From NCBI RefSeq assembly GCF_000178955.2, contig NC_016631.1:930001-994000 (forward strand): 64,000 nt of DNA. Reading direction: 5' to 3'. Shown here in pieces: positions 25,857-33,941 of this stretch. Each line of letters begins with the position of its first letter. Positions within the stretch are counted from its first letter, which is position 1. The position numbers and the translations under genes were made by a program. The notes under the pieces are model-generated. The model saw nothing but the letters and a program-made list of their open reading frames with translations, made no database searches and was not told the origin of the DNA. This DNA is from Granulicella mallensis MP5ACTX8. GTDB lineage: Bacteria > Acidobacteriota > Terriglobia > Terriglobales > Acidobacteriaceae.

Positions 25857-26633
25857 ATGCAGGTTGTTGGTCGGTTGATGGTGGCGATGATGCTGGCGGG
25901 AACGGTTGCGGCACCCACCCATGGAGCAGCACAGATGAGTGCCGCTCCGGCACAGAGCGCCCTCGTCGAAGGCAAGCGCGCGTTGGCGGCGAAGCAGTTC
26001 GTGCAGGCGAAGAAGATTTTTACGGAGTTTTTGCAGACGCATCACGATGACGTCGAGGCCCAACTTGGATTGGGAGATGCGGAGCTTGGGCTGCATGAGT
26101 ATGAGGCTGCCGAACTGACGTATCGCCGCGTCGTCTCGGCGCAGCCGGAGCTGTGGAATGCGCACAAAAATCTGGTCATCGTGGAAGCGGCGCTGGCTCG
26201 GTGGGAGGAGTTCGACCGCGAACGCGCGCTGCTGCGTGGCGCTCGCGAACGGGGCGCTCCGGGGATCTCCGCTCGCGAGAGCGATGTGATCGACAGCTTC
26301 ACGGTGCAGGGGCAGCACTGGGTGGTGCGCGAGTACTTCGAGCCGGTGGGGCGCTCGCTGACGCGGTACAACTTCGAGCACTTTTCACCCGATGGCAAGG
26401 CTGCGGAGTACATCTCGCTGGAGTCCGCCGAGGCTGCCCAGAAGGCGCTTAAGCCGGGAGATGTCCGTATCGGTACGGAACAGAGCAGCCGGTTGAGCGT
26501 TAAGGATTTTGCTCTCAACTGGTATACGAGCAAGGCCCATGGAACGGTGGCGCGCTATGCTGCTGGTGAGCCGAAGTATGAGCGGGTGCGTGCGGATGTT
26601 CTGCGATGGTTGCATCGCGCGGGTGCGAAATAG
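25857..26633 (+). CDS. Exported TPR-containing protein
   Basis: 258 residues from ATG 25857, which follows GAGGGATGAG with good spacing; an ATG three codons earlier is the alternative. Signal peptide about 1-24 (LMVAMMLAGTVAAPTHG). Residues about 30-130 hold two to three tetratricopeptide repeats (EGKRALAAKQFVQAKKIFTE, AELTYRRVVSAQPELWNAHKN). The C-terminal half is mixed alpha/beta (WVVREYFEPVGRSLTRYNFE), with no family I know. It is 64 bases from the DUF3999-like gene, so the pair may be co-transcribed. Confidence 0.65.
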   Translation: MQVVGRLMVAMMLAGTVAAPTHGAAQMSAAPAQSALVEGKRALAAKQFVQAKKIFTEFLQTHHDDVEAQLGLGDAELGLHEYEAAELTYRRVVSAQPELWNAHKNLVIVEAALARWEEFDRERALLRGARERGAPGISARESDVIDSFTVQGQHWVVREYFEPVGRSLTRYNFEHFSPDGKAAEYISLESAEAAQKALKPGDVRIGTEQSSRLSVKDFALNWYTSKAHGTVARYAAGEPKYERVRADVLRWLHRAGAK

Positions 26634-26663
26634 ATTGTTCTTCTGGGAGCGTTAACCGTGACT

Positions 26664-26891
26664 GGGTGCCCCATCCTCGACGCGCGCTTTTGCGCGGCAG
26701 GGTGGGGTATAGACGCTAAGCGAATCCCACAGATCTTCGAAGCGCGCTCTGCGTCAGGGGTATCGTGCAAAGCACGAACGCCTTTGGCTTGTAGCGGCAA
26801 TCGTGCCCCGATGAGGGAGTACGGTCGTTTGCTACCGCAAACGATACCCCACCCTGCCGCGCAAAAAACGCGCGTCGAGGATGGGGCACCC
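26664..26891. repeat. Inverted-repeat element, family E
   Basis: Arms 26664-26709 and 26845-26891 are reverse complements apart from a small length difference in a T/A run: GGTGCCCCATCCTCGACGCG and CGCGGCAGGGTGGGGTA against TACCCCACCCTGCCGCG and CGCGTCGAGGATGGGGCACC. It fills the gap between the TPR gene and ftsK, which converge. One copy only in this window. Confidence 0.8.
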
Positions 26892-26920
26892 GGTTCTGTT
26901 GCGCTTCGTGATTTTGGAGC

Positions 26921-29665
26921 TTATCGCGATGCTGCGTCTACCTCGGCGAAGTAGCCGGGTGACTTGAGGATCTCGCGGGGCTTTGAGCCGTCGGCGGGGC
27001 CTACGAGGCCGTCGCGCTCCATCATGTCGATCAGGTGTGCCGCGCGGCCGTAGCCGATGCGCAGTCTGCGTTGCAGCAGCGAGGTTGAAGCCTTTCCGAA
27101 TTCGAAGACCAGGCGCACGGCATCGTCGAACATGGGGTCGTTGTCCTCGCCGTCGTTCGCGCTTCCGCCGTCTGAGCCCTTCTCGTCTTTCGGCCCTTCG
27201 AGGAAGCCTTCGACGTACTCGGCTGTACCCTGTGCCTTCCAGAACTCGGTGACGGCGGAGATCTCTTTCTCGGTGACGAACGGCGCGTGGACACGCTGCA
27301 GCCGTGAGGTTCCGGGAGGCAGGAAGAGCATATCGCCGCGGCCCAGCAGGCTCTCCGCGCCGTTGGAGTCGATGATGGTGCGCGAGTCCACCTTGGTGGC
27401 GAGGCGGAAGCTCATGCGCGTGGGGACGTTGGCCTTGATGAGGCCGGTGATGACGTCCACGGAGGGACGCTGTGTCGCGAGCACGAGGTGGATGCCGACG
27501 GCGCGAGCCATCTGGGCCAGACGGGTGATCGCCTCTTCCACGTTGGCGCGGTCGAGCATCATCAGATCGGCGAGCTCGTCGATGATGATCATGATGTAGG
27601 GCAGCGGCTCCTGGTTTACGTCCTCAAAGAGGTAGTCGCTGCCGTGGTCGAAGAGCTTGTTGAACTGGTCGATGTTGCGGACGTGGTTGGCGGCGAGCAG
27701 CTTGAGCCGCCGCTCCATCTCGCGCACGGCGTTTCTGAGGGCGTTGGCGGCGAGCTTGGCCTCGGTGATGATGGGCGTGAAGAGGTGCGGGATGCCTTCG
27801 TACATGCCGAGCTCGACGCGCTTGGGATCGACCATGATCATCCGCACCTGTTCGGGGGTGGACTTGAAGAGCACGCTCATGATCATCGCGTTGATGGCGA
27901 CCGATTTACCGGAGCCGGTCGAGCCGGCGATGAGCACGTGCGGCATGCTGGCCAGATCGCCGGTGACGATGCGGCCGCTGATGTCCTTGCCCAGAGCGAT
28001 GGGCAGCTTCGACTTCGACTGTGCAAAGCTCTCGCACTCGACGACGTCGCGCAGCCAGATGGTCTCGCGATTGTGGTTCGGGACCTGGATGCCGACGGTG
28101 GACTTGCCCGGCATGCGCTCGATGAGGATGGACTCGGCGGCCATGGCGAGGCAGAGATCGTCGGCCAGACCGGTGACGCGCGAGTACTTTACGCCGGCGT
28201 CGGGACGGAACTCGAAGGTCGTGACGACGGGGCCGGGGTTGATCTGCTCGACGTTGCCGTCGACGCCGAACTCGGCGCATTTTTCGACCAGGGTGCGGGC
28301 CTCCTGGCGGAGCTCGTCCTCGCGTACCTGCGCGTGCTCCTCGCTGCGATACAGCAGGGAGCTGGGCGGCAGCTTGTAGCCGCGGATCGATTTGGTGGTC
28401 ATGGCAACGGCGCGCATGTCCGCGTCGGCGCGCTTGCCGAAGGCGATGTTCTGCGCGGCGATGTCCTGCGTGGGTGAGGGCATCGGCGGGAGCGGCGGTT
28501 GTGCCAGTTGCGGGCGTGGCGTGGGGATGCGCGCCGGTGGCGGCTCGGGGATGTCGAACGCGGCCAGTGAAGGCTTCGCAGTGATAGGCGTGCTGCGCTC
28601 AGGAGCATCCAGCCAGCCGTCGTCGTGGGCCTGGGTCTTCCTGATGGGCGGATTGCCGGTGTGGGGAAGGTCGGGATCGCTGCCGGGGGTGCGCAGGGGG
28701 ACGGACGCGGCGGCGAGCTGGGCGGCGTAGGGTGCGGCGGCAGCGGCGGCTGCGCTCAGGCCGGTCAGGGGCACCTCGTCGACCATGGTGCGCGGCATGG
28801 TCTGCCACATGGAGGGCGCTTCAGCGGCAAAGTCGGCGCGGTCGCGATCGTTCGGGTCTACATCAAGGTCGGAGCCATGATTTTTGCGGCGGCCAAACCA
28901 GCCCAGGAAGCTGGAGAGCAGGGAGGTGCTGGCCGGCTGAATTTCGCTGACGGCTACTGGGGCTTTCCCGGCGCGGCTGCGGGCCTTGGCGATGGCGCGC
29001 TCGCGCTTGGTCTCATAGGCGCTGACGACCTCTTCGGTCTCGTTCTTCTGGCGGCGTTCCTTCCACGCGGTATAGCGTTCGCTGGCGTTGCGGATGAACG
29101 CGAAGTGTGAGGTGAACCATTCGCGGGCTGTCGAGAGCGTGAACGTGGTCGTCAGATAGAGCGCGAACGCGACCATCAGAATGCAGAGGATGATGGTTCC
29201 GGGCAGGTTCACGAATTGGATCAGGCCATCGGAGAGCAGGCGACCCACTACGCCGGAGAGCGGCAGGGTATGTTTCCAGAGCGGATGCCAGGGGAGCAGG
29301 TAGATGGAGGCCGGGGCGAACATCAGCCAGAGCACAAGTCCGAAGACCTTGGCTTTCGTCGAGCCGACGGCCCGCGAACGCATCCACGAGAGGCCCAGCC
29401 GGATCATCACCAGGGGCAGGAAGAGCACCGAGATGCCGAGCGTCTGGAGCAGCACGTCGGAGACGTAAGCGCCGATCAGGCCGGTCCAGTTGTGCGCCGC
29501 ATGGGGGCCGGTAGCTCCGCTCACGGTGTTGAACGAGGGATCCGTTGGAGTGTAGCTAAGGAGCGAGAGGAGGAGGAGGCCGGCGGCGACCAGGACGACG
29601 AGACCTAGCATCTCGTTGAGACGGCGGCTACGTGTGGGCGAATAAACGAGTCTCTGAGGCTTCAT
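26921..29665 (-). CDS. DNA translocase FtsK
   Basis: 914 residues. Moves chromosomal DNA through the closing septum and activates dimer resolution. Order: four membrane spans in the first ~190 residues; a proline/alanine-rich linker to about 430; the ATPase motor, with Walker A AGSTGSGKS and IIIDELADLMM as Walker B; and a C-terminal gamma winged-helix domain (LQRRLRIGYGRAAHLIDMME) that reads KOPS-like DNA sites. ATG 29665 (MKPQRLVYSP) gives the expected short cytoplasmic start; a GTG at 29689 would add eight residues, and neither has a clear ribosome site. Confidence 0.95.
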   Translation of the reverse strand: MKPQRLVYSPTRSRRLNEMLGLVVLVAAGLLLLSLLSYTPTDPSFNTVSGATGPHAAHNWTGLIGAYVSDVLLQTLGISVLFLPLVMIRLGLSWMRSRAVGSTKAKVFGLVLWLMFAPASIYLLPWHPLWKHTLPLSGVVGRLLSDGLIQFVNLPGTIILCILMVAFALYLTTTFTLSTAREWFTSHFAFIRNASERYTAWKERRQKNETEEVVSAYETKRERAIAKARSRAGKAPVAVSEIQPASTSLLSSFLGWFGRRKNHGSDLDVDPNDRDRADFAAEAPSMWQTMPRTMVDEVPLTGLSAAAAAAAPYAAQLAAASVPLRTPGSDPDLPHTGNPPIRKTQAHDDGWLDAPERSTPITAKPSLAAFDIPEPPPARIPTPRPQLAQPPLPPMPSPTQDIAAQNIAFGKRADADMRAVAMTTKSIRGYKLPPSSLLYRSEEHAQVREDELRQEARTLVEKCAEFGVDGNVEQINPGPVVTTFEFRPDAGVKYSRVTGLADDLCLAMAAESILIERMPGKSTVGIQVPNHNRETIWLRDVVECESFAQSKSKLPIALGKDISGRIVTGDLASMPHVLIAGSTGSGKSVAINAMIMSVLFKSTPEQVRMIMVDPKRVELGMYEGIPHLFTPIITEAKLAANALRNAVREMERRLKLLAANHVRNIDQFNKLFDHGSDYLFEDVNQEPLPYIMIIIDELADLMMLDRANVEEAITRLAQMARAVGIHLVLATQRPSVDVITGLIKANVPTRMSFRLATKVDSRTIIDSNGAESLLGRGDMLFLPPGTSRLQRVHAPFVTEKEISAVTEFWKAQGTAEYVEGFLEGPKDEKGSDGGSANDGEDNDPMFDDAVRLVFEFGKASTSLLQRRLRIGYGRAAHLIDMMERDGLVGPADGSKPREILKSPGYFAEVDAASR

Positions 29666-29867
29666 AGGTGGATGGACGCACACGATCACGTTCGCCTGCC
29701 GGTGCCAGACCTCGGCGCATGGACGGGGACAACGAGACCTGGAACCACCAGAGCACTTTTATTGTTCCATAGTGCGCTGTGCGGTGCGCAGAGGCTGGGG
29801 GTGGAACCATAGTGGTGACGGGTAGGCGCAAAACGTTAGGATGGAAGCGTTTGACAGGAGACTGCTT

Positions 29868-31004
29868 ATGGTACGAGGTTTTTGGCTCGGATTAATGATC
29901 GTGATGGGTTTTACGGCCGCATCTGCCACGCCAGCCAGGGCAGATGCTCCCTGCGGGCAGCAACTATCACCGACGGTCTCCGGGCATGGAGCTTCGTGGG
30001 CGATCTTTCCGCCGGAGAGCCTGGCGGGGTTAAAAGCGCAGGCCGGGACAGAGACTGGCCGCAGCGTCGTGCGCATGGCCACGACGTTCCTCAGTGAGAC
30101 GCCGCATCCCATGGCTCGCATCCACACCGAGGGAACGCTGCCGCATCATGGGATTCGCGACGAGAGCGTGGCGGCGGAGAAGGACTGGGATGGGATGCTG
30201 GCTCTCGGGCTGGCCTATCGCCTGACGGGCGACAGGAAGTATCTTGCGGCGGAGGACTGCTATCTTGGCGCCTGGACGGCGGTCTATCGCGTGAGCCTGA
30301 ACCCGATTGATGAGACGAATCTGGACAAGTGGATGATGGCCTATGACCTCACCCGGGGCAGCCTTTCGGCAAAGACAGAAGAACAGGCAGCTGCTCTGTG
30401 GAAGGCGATGGCCGCGGGCTATATCGACTGGATGGAGAAGAACGGCCAGAAGGATACGGGGAACTGGTCGAGCCATCGGGTGAAACTGGCGGTGATGGCG
30501 GCTTATGAGGCTGGTGATTCTGCACTGGAGGCACGGGCGGCGGCGGTCTTCCGCGAACAGGTGAAGCGGAATATCCGGCCCGACGGCTCGGTGGAAGACT
30601 TCTACAAGCGTGATGCTTTGCATTATGTGGTCTACGATCTCGATCCGCTCCAGATGGCGGCACTGGCGGCGAAGGTGCATGGTGAGAGCTGGTTCCATGA
30701 AGGAGCCGGTGGGAGGAACATCGCCCATGGTGTCGATTGGCTGGTGCCCTATGCGGTGGGCCAGACGAAGCACATGGAGTTTGTGCACTCGACGGTTGCT
30801 TTTGATGCGGCACGCGATAAGGCGGGCGAGAAAGGCTACTCCGGCGAATGGGACCCTGCTGCTGGGGTGCAGACGCTTACACTGGCGGCGCTGCTCGATC
30901 CTCAGTATGCGTCGGCTGCGCGACAGTGCGTTGAGCATAGCGGACATAACCCTCAGGCCTGGCTGACGCTGTTCGGGGCTGTTGTGGGTGGTTCTGTGCA
31001 GTAG
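29868..31004 (+). CDS. Exported alginate-lyase-domain protein (PL5-like)
   Basis: 378 residues. CAGGAG lies seven bases before ATG 29868 and gives a signal peptide (MVRGFWLGLMIVMGFTAAS), so the earlier ATG at 29841 is not used. The rest is an alpha/alpha barrel of the alginate lyase type. NWSSHRVKLAVMAAY holds the Asn-x-x-x-His pair, and RDALHYVVYDLDPL matches the Arg...Tyr motif of PL5 lyases, which cut mannuronate-rich chains by beta-elimination. It is isolated, with no alginate genes near, so a related uronate polymer is possible. Confidence 0.75.
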   Translation: MVRGFWLGLMIVMGFTAASATPARADAPCGQQLSPTVSGHGASWAIFPPESLAGLKAQAGTETGRSVVRMATTFLSETPHPMARIHTEGTLPHHGIRDESVAAEKDWDGMLALGLAYRLTGDRKYLAAEDCYLGAWTAVYRVSLNPIDETNLDKWMMAYDLTRGSLSAKTEEQAAALWKAMAAGYIDWMEKNGQKDTGNWSSHRVKLAVMAAYEAGDSALEARAAAVFREQVKRNIRPDGSVEDFYKRDALHYVVYDLDPLQMAALAAKVHGESWFHEGAGGRNIAHGVDWLVPYAVGQTKHMEFVHSTVAFDAARDKAGEKGYSGEWDPAAGVQTLTLAALLDPQYASAARQCVEHSGHNPQAWLTLFGAVVGGSVQ

Positions 31005-31076
31005 TGGGTGGTGTTCGGCTTTCGTCCGAAACGAAGATCGATATTTCCATAGTGCTTTGGTTTTATCCCACGGAAT

Positions 31077-31296
31077 CGTCATCCTGAGCGAAGCGTCCCG
31101 GCCTTTGGGACGCGGAGCCGAAGGACCCCGAGAGGCTTTATCTTGCCCATACTCTTCGGACCTTTTCTGCCTCAAGCACTCGAGCCTGGACGTCCGTGCT
31201 GGAAAAGGTCCCAACATCATGGGCGAGATCAAGTCCTTCGGGGTCCTTCGACTGCGTAGCTCGCAAAGTGCGCGAGCTACTTCGCTCAGGATGACG
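31077..31296. repeat. Family C intergenic element, copy 3 (220 bp)
   Basis: Outer arms CGTCATCCTGAGCGAAGCGT and CTTCGCTCAGGATGACG, centre in the same orientation as copy 1 (CTGCCTCAAGCACTCGAGCC, CGTGCTGGAAAAGG). Immediately downstream, 31290-31326 and 31329-31364 are a tandem, slightly diverged duplication of the element's last bases plus GTGAACAAGAC. The rest of the 641-base gap (to 31645) shows nothing I can name. Confidence 0.85.
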
Positions 31297-31645
31297 ATTC
31301 CGTGGGGATGTGAACAAGACCTGTGGTTGATGACGATTCTGTGGGAATGCGAACAAGACAGTGGTGAAAGTTGGTGTCAGGCATGACCTGACGGCTGCTC
31401 TTCCGCTGCCAAATTTTCTGAAATCTCGTGCAACCTTCAATTACGAAAATCACGAGCTAACGCGGGATGCGAGGTCTGCATCTAGTGGTGTGAATGGGAT
31501 TGCGTAACTCTGCAAAGAGCAATTCCCGACACAGGGATTGGGGGAGCGGGATTTTCGCGATTTCTCCCGCTTGCTGCCGGTGCAGGAGAATCGCGCACAA
31601 CCGGCAGACCCCGATCGCTGTCTAAATCACTCAACCGAGGACATT

Positions 31646-32122
31646 ATGGCAAACAAGCTGGATGGATCGACTAAGAACCAGGAGATGGAGAGCGTACTCC
31701 TGGATTTGATCAAGTCGCTGCAGGATGGTCAAAAGGGCTTCGCCGAAATTGGAGAGCACTTGAAAGATGCCACCCTCAAACGTTATTTTCTCGCCGAGAG
31801 TCTGAAGCGCGCGAGCTTTCGTGCTGAACTTGAGGGCCAGCTGCATATCGCCGGTATGGCGGATGTGAAGGAGTCGGGTAGTGTGGCCGGTGCCTTGCAT
31901 CGTTCCTGGGGCGAGTTGAAGGCGAAGCTGGGTGGCGGCGATCATTCGCTTCTCGAAACAGCCGAGAAGGGTGAAGACGAGGCAAAGGATGCCTATAAAA
32001 AGGCATTGGAACATGAGCTGCCGCTGCCGATCCGTAGCCTGCTCTCAGAGCAGCAGGCGCATGTGCTGACTTCGCACGACTATGTGCGGAACCAGAGGGA
32101 TGCACTGGCAGCAGCAAAGTAG
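31646..32122 (+). CDS. PA2169/DUF2383 four-helix-bundle protein
   Basis: 158 residues, cytoplasmic, almost entirely helical. It fits the PA2169 family (DUF2383, ferritin-like four-helix bundle): MESVLLDLIKSLQDGQKGF, LKRASFRAELEGQLHIAG, SLLETAEKGEDEAKDAYKKA and LLSEQQAHVLTSHDYVRNQR are its four helices. Members are often stress-induced; a metal site is proposed but not proven. ATG 31646, with a CGAGGA site, is preferred over the longer frame from 31538 because the homology-like part starts here. Confidence 0.85.
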   Translation: MANKLDGSTKNQEMESVLLDLIKSLQDGQKGFAEIGEHLKDATLKRYFLAESLKRASFRAELEGQLHIAGMADVKESGSVAGALHRSWGELKAKLGGGDHSLLETAEKGEDEAKDAYKKALEHELPLPIRSLLSEQQAHVLTSHDYVRNQRDALAAAK

Positions 32123-32165
32123 CCTGTCTGGATCTTTACTCTGTGCTGTGTAAGAGTTGTTGAAC

Positions 32166-32208
32166 TCCCTCGTTATTGGCGATGCCATGCATTGTCGATA
32201 ACGAGGGA
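32166..32208. promoter_or_regulatory. Perfect 11-bp inverted repeat upstream of the DoxX-like gene
   Basis: TCCCTCGTTAT at 32166-32176 and ATAACGAGGGA at 32198-32208 are exact reverse complements with a 21-base spacer that itself holds GGCGATGCC. It lies between the DUF2383 gene and the DoxX-like start, 22 bases before that start. It could be a terminator of the former, a leader structure of the latter, or a protein-binding site; no U run follows. Confidence 0.5.
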
Positions 32209-32229
32209 TACGACTTTAAGAGGGACTCA

Positions 32230-32616
32230 ATGCGCGCCGGTCTAATCGTGATGGGAGTGTTTTACGTGGCAGCGGGTACGGCGCATTTTATTGCGACCCG
32301 CGTGTATGAGAGCATCATGCCCGCTTACCTCCCGGCGCATCACGAGCTTGTATTGCTGAGTGGAGTTGCTGAGATTGCGGGTGGGCTTGGCGTCCTCATT
32401 CCGAGGACCCGTCAGGCTGCGGCGTGGGGGATTGTTCTGTTGCTCGTTGCGGTGATGCCTGCGAATGTTTGGATGGCCCAGCACCCGGAACTCTATACGA
32501 ATATTCCGCGTTGGGTGATCTGGTTTAGGCTGCCGTTGCAGTTGCCGTTGATCTGGTGGGCGTGGCTGTATACGCGCAGTTCTGTTGAGTTCGATTTATT
32601 GGCTCAGGAGCAATGA
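32230..32616 (+). CDS. DoxX-like small membrane protein
   Basis: 128 residues with four membrane spans: MRAGLIVMGVFYVAAGTAHF, the span with LVLLSGVAEIAGGLGVL, AAAWGIVLLLVAVMPANVW, and LPLQLPLIWWAWLYT. This is the DoxX/DoxD pattern, in which the HF pair of the first span and the GxxE of the second are conserved. The role is unclear; relatives of this size are linked to redox stress or solute tolerance. AAGAGGG seven bases before ATG 32230 fixes the start; the longer frame has no good start. Confidence 0.8.
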   Translation: MRAGLIVMGVFYVAAGTAHFIATRVYESIMPAYLPAHHELVLLSGVAEIAGGLGVLIPRTRQAAAWGIVLLLVAVMPANVWMAQHPELYTNIPRWVIWFRLPLQLPLIWWAWLYTRSSVEFDLLAQEQ

Positions 32617-32664
32617 GGATTGCGAGTATCAGGGTGCGCCTCAGCGCATACCGAATCCCAAACT

Positions 32665-32864
32665 CCAGCCCCGAAGGGGCGGTCCCATCACAGCCCAGGG
32701 TGAAACCCTGGGTAACAATATCTAGCAAGAAGATGATGAGCCCTGAAAGGGCGATCTATAGGGCGCTGGCCTCGATAGATCGCCCTTTCAGGGCTCATCT
32801 TTGCCACGTTCCGCAACCCAGGGTTTCACCCTGGGCTATGATAGGTCGCCCCTTCGGGGCTGGG
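32665..32864. repeat. Intergenic inverted repeat, family B, copy 6 (complete)
   Basis: The same arrangement as copy 5: GCCCCGAAGGGGCGG, GCCCAGGGTGAAACCCTGGG, GCCCTGAAAGGGCGATCTAT / ATAGATCGCCCTTTCAGGGC, CCCAGGGTTTCACCCTGGGC, TCGCCCCTTCGGGGC. Fills the gap between the converging DoxX-like and uppP genes. Confidence 0.8.
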
Positions 32865-32922
32865 ATTTGTGCCCTGACTGAATCATTTTGCAGGTTCATT
32901 ACGAATGAAATTGCACTAATCG

Positions 32923-33828
32923 CTAATACCCGATGTGATGCAGATAGAACACCACGCAGCTCGCGACCAGGCAGTAGATCCCGAACAGATACCAGCGTCC
33001 GTTCTCCAACCACGAGCTCAGCCACCGCAGCGCGGCGAGTCCGGCGAAGAACGAGAAGACCATGCCGAGCAGGGAAGCGATCAGGCTGGCGTGCAGGTTG
33101 ATCGGCATACCGGCGGCGGCAGCTTCGTGCGAAGCCTTCAGCAGGCGATGAGCTTCGACTGCGATCACCGGCGGAGTCAGGATGACGGCGAGCGCGAAGG
33201 AAAAACGTTCGGCACGCTCGCGGTTCGCTCCGGTTAGCAAGCCTGCGGAGATGGTCGCACCCGAGCGTGAGAAACCGCGGAACGGCATGCAGAGACCCTG
33301 CACGGCTCCCATCCAGCCTGCCTGCGAGAAGGTGACGTTATCGCCGGAACGGGTCACGGAGCGATCGTAGGCGGTGGTGCTGGCCGTCTCGGCCGCACGT
33401 TCTTTCATGCCTGCCCACAGAATGATCAGGCCTGCGGCAAAGAGCGCGTAGGCGACGAGGTCCAGCCGCGAAAAGAGCAGTTCGATCTCGGCCTTCGGGG
33501 CACCCTTGAACGCTGTCTTTTCGATGATCTTGATGATGGGATAACCGATCACGGCGGTCAACCCCGTTGCCCAGATCGCGCGGATGGCGAAGCGCTTGAA
33601 GGCGTCGGCGGTGGCGAAGTAGGCACGTTTCCACTGCGCCCAGAAGTAGAAGATGACGGCAAACATGGTGCCGGTATGCAGCATCACGAGCACCAGGGTC
33701 ATCTCTGGCGAGGAGGGATCGAGCCCCAGCAGTTTTTCCGCGACGACAACATGAGCGGAGCTGGAGACAGGCAGGAGTTCGGCGAGTCCCTGAACGATGG
33801 CCAGGATTAAAACCTTCAGTAGAGGCAT
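32923..33828 (-). CDS. Undecaprenyl-diphosphatase UppP (BacA family)
   Basis: 301 residues, about eight membrane spans. Removes a phosphate from undecaprenyl diphosphate so the lipid carrier can be reused for peptidoglycan; overproduction gives bacitracin resistance. The two signature stretches are ELLPVSSSAH near residue 18 and PFRGFSRSGATISAGLLTG, with the catalytic Glu, Ser, His and Arg. Length is normal to slightly long because of a 20-residue insertion near 140-170. It faces the divergent ZIP gene across a 113-base gap. Confidence 0.95.
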   Translation of the reverse strand: MPLLKVLILAIVQGLAELLPVSSSAHVVVAEKLLGLDPSSPEMTLVLVMLHTGTMFAVIFYFWAQWKRAYFATADAFKRFAIRAIWATGLTAVIGYPIIKIIEKTAFKGAPKAEIELLFSRLDLVAYALFAAGLIILWAGMKERAAETASTTAYDRSVTRSGDNVTFSQAGWMGAVQGLCMPFRGFSRSGATISAGLLTGANRERAERFSFALAVILTPPVIAVEAHRLLKASHEAAAAGMPINLHASLIASLLGMVFSFFAGLAALRWLSSWLENGRWYLFGIYCLVASCVVFYLHHIGY

Positions 33829-33918
33829 AAGTAAATTCTAAATTGGTTCCAAATTCCCTGTGTTGCTGGACGCGATCCACAAGGATGGTGTTCTGAAGTA
33901 CAATCACGGATGTAATTA

Positions 33919-33936
33919 TTGAGAATGTATTATCAA
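33919..33936. promoter_or_regulatory. Palindrome resembling a metal-regulator (Fur-family) operator
   Basis: TTGAGAAT-GT-ATTATCAA is an inverted repeat with one mismatched pair, five bases before the ZIP ATG and 91 bases from the divergent uppP start. The half site T-G-A-x-A-A-T looks like the Fur-family TGATAAT half, but the two halves are spaced two bases apart, not one. A regulator of the Fur/Zur/Mur type is inferred from this and from the adjacent transporter. Confidence 0.45.
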
Positions 33937-33941
33937 TTGTG

